From Gammaproteobacteria bacterium (lineage in GTDB: Bacteria > Pseudomonadota > Gammaproteobacteria > Pseudomonadales > Azotimanducaceae), in assembly GCA_009840715.1 (NCBI GenBank), contig VXNE01000280.1, forward strand, positions 1-8,075: a stretch of 8,075 bases of DNA, in the 5' to 3' direction. Shown one piece after another: positions 7,177-8,075 of the stretch (its first letter is position 1; each line of letters begins with the position of its first letter). The position numbers were made by a program, and so were the translations under genes. A model generated the notes under the pieces. That model saw only the letters and a program-made list of their open reading frames with translations, had not been told where the DNA came from and did no database searches.

Positions 7177-8075
7177 ATGAAAGAAGACATCGCCCGTTTC
7201 GTCGACGACCACGCGGACACGCTGCTCCGCGTATCCCACGAGATTCACGCGCACCCGGAGCTCGCGTTCGAGGAGGTGCGCGCCAGTACGCTGCTCGCCG
7301 ACACCGCCGAGGGCTTCGGGGTCCCCGTCCAGCGCGGCGCCTACGGGCTCGACACCGCGTTCGAGGGGCGCATCGGCAGCGGTAGCGGACCCAACGTCGC
7401 CGTGCTCGCCGAATACGACGCGCTGCCCGGCATCGGCCACGCCTGCGGCCACAACATCATCGCGACAGCGGCCCTTGGCGCGGCCCTCGCCCTCGACAGC
7501 GTCAAGGGACGCTTCGACGGGACCGTGACCTTCCTCGGCACCCCCGCCGAGGAGAAGGGCGGCGGCAAGGAGGTCATGGCGCGCGCCGGGGCCTTCGAGG
7601 GCGTCGACGCCGCGCTGATGGTGCACCCGGCCGGCGTGAACCTCGCGACGATGCCGTGCATCTGCGTGGCCGAGGTGGACGTCATCTACCACGGCAAGTC
7701 CGCACACGCCTCCGCCATGCCGCACCGGGGAATCAATGCGCTCGACGGCCTGTTGCTCGCCTACCAGGCCATCTCGAACCTCCGCCAGCACATCCGCCCC
7801 ACCGAGCGCATTCACGGGATCGTGACCGACGGCGGACAGGCCCCCAACATCGTGCCCGAGCGCGCGGCCGGGGACTTCTACGTGCGCGCGAAGGACCAGG
7901 AGGCCCTGGAGCAACTCAAGCCGCGGGTGCAGGCCTGCTTCGAGGCGGGCGCGCGCGGGTCTGGTTGCGACGTCGAGGTCCTCTGGGCCGACGTCGACTA
8001 CCTGGACCTCAACACGAACGAACCGCTCGCCGAGCGCTTCCAGCGACACGCCGAAGGACTCGGCCGCACGTTCGA
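7177..8075 (+). CDS. M20-family amidohydrolase/peptidase, ACY1L2/AbgB-like (3' end outside window)
   Basis: Metal-dependent hydrolase of amide bonds in small N-acyl amino acids or dipeptides, cytosolic, with no signal peptide. 299 codons are present; the family is near 390-400, so the last quarter lies to the right. The N-terminal EIHAHPELAFEE (22-33) is typical. Metal-site residues by analogy to the M20D group are C90 and H92 (GHACGHN), E126 next to the catalytic base E125 (PAEEKGGGK) and H150 (MVHP). The fifth ligand would be beyond the window. The dimerisation ('lid') domain starts around 169 with GKSAHASAMPHRGINALDG, including H177. Asn93 in place of the common Asp after CGH, together with the GGGK loop, fits the ACY1L2 (PM20D2) and AbgB branch rather than classical HipO or IAA-amino acid hydrolases. 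The substrate is unknown. No Shine-Dalgarno precedes the ATG at 7177; TGTTAG at 7161-7166 could be a -10 for a near-leaderless transcript. Confidence 0.92.
   Translation, partial: MKEDIARFVDDHADTLLRVSHEIHAHPELAFEEVRASTLLADTAEGFGVPVQRGAYGLDTAFEGRIGSGSGPNVAVLAEYDALPGIGHACGHNIIATAALGAALALDSVKGRFDGTVTFLGTPAEEKGGGKEVMARAGAFEGVDAALMVHPAGVNLATMPCICVAEVDVIYHGKSAHASAMPHRGINALDGLLLAYQAISNLRQHIRPTERIHGIVTDGGQAPNIVPERAAGDFYVRAKDQEALEQLKPRVQACFEAGARGSGCDVEVLWADVDYLDLNTNEPLAERFQRHAEGLGRTF

Noticed and set aside
7156..8049. 297-codon minus-strand open frame opposite the M20 gene
   Set aside because: The plus strand carries clear M20 metal-binding motifs; the antisense frame is a shadow.

Overview
The window is GC-rich, proteobacterial-looking chromosomal DNA. 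The best taxonomic hint is a glutathione-dependent formaldehyde dehydrogenase at the left edge, which implies a glutathione-using bacterium, most likely a high-GC proteobacterium. Genus or family cannot be told from the sequence alone. All protein genes are ordinary in codon style (strong third-position G/C), which also produces very long antisense shadow reading frames. No rRNA, tRNA, CRISPR array or insertion sequence was seen.

Layout. At the left (1-638, minus strand) is the N-terminal 212 residues of a class III alcohol dehydrogenase. It is divergent from a SulP-family anion transporter with a C-terminal STAS domain (724-2541, plus strand). The short space between them holds a strong Shine-Dalgarno for the dehydrogenase and a near-perfect 21-bp GC-rich dyad. 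After 29 nt comes a gene that begins with a textbook SEC-C zinc motif (2571) but is broken by one extra base in a CTGCTGCTGC run; its remaining 458 codons (2635-4011) are open in the shifted frame.

The next section (4012-4264) is non-coding and differs sharply in composition from the rest. It contains five exact-period 23-bp tandem repeats (4066-4180, about 43% GC by hand count) sharing the core TTCGAYAAATCACCCKCT, with promoter-like hexamers inside the lattice. These lie just upstream of an AAA_14/DUF4143 ATPase gene (4265-5509) whose C-terminal part carries PD-(D/E)XK-like residues. The array plus ATPase looks like an accessory cassette of unknown function set among housekeeping and metabolic genes, and is the most interesting part of the window.

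The right part holds an acyl-CoA synthetase (5582-7135) and, 41 nt further, an M20-family amidohydrolase of the ACY1L2/AbgB-like type (7177 to beyond the right edge). Both point to degradation of organic acids or amides, but no complete pathway is visible and the genes may only be neighbours.
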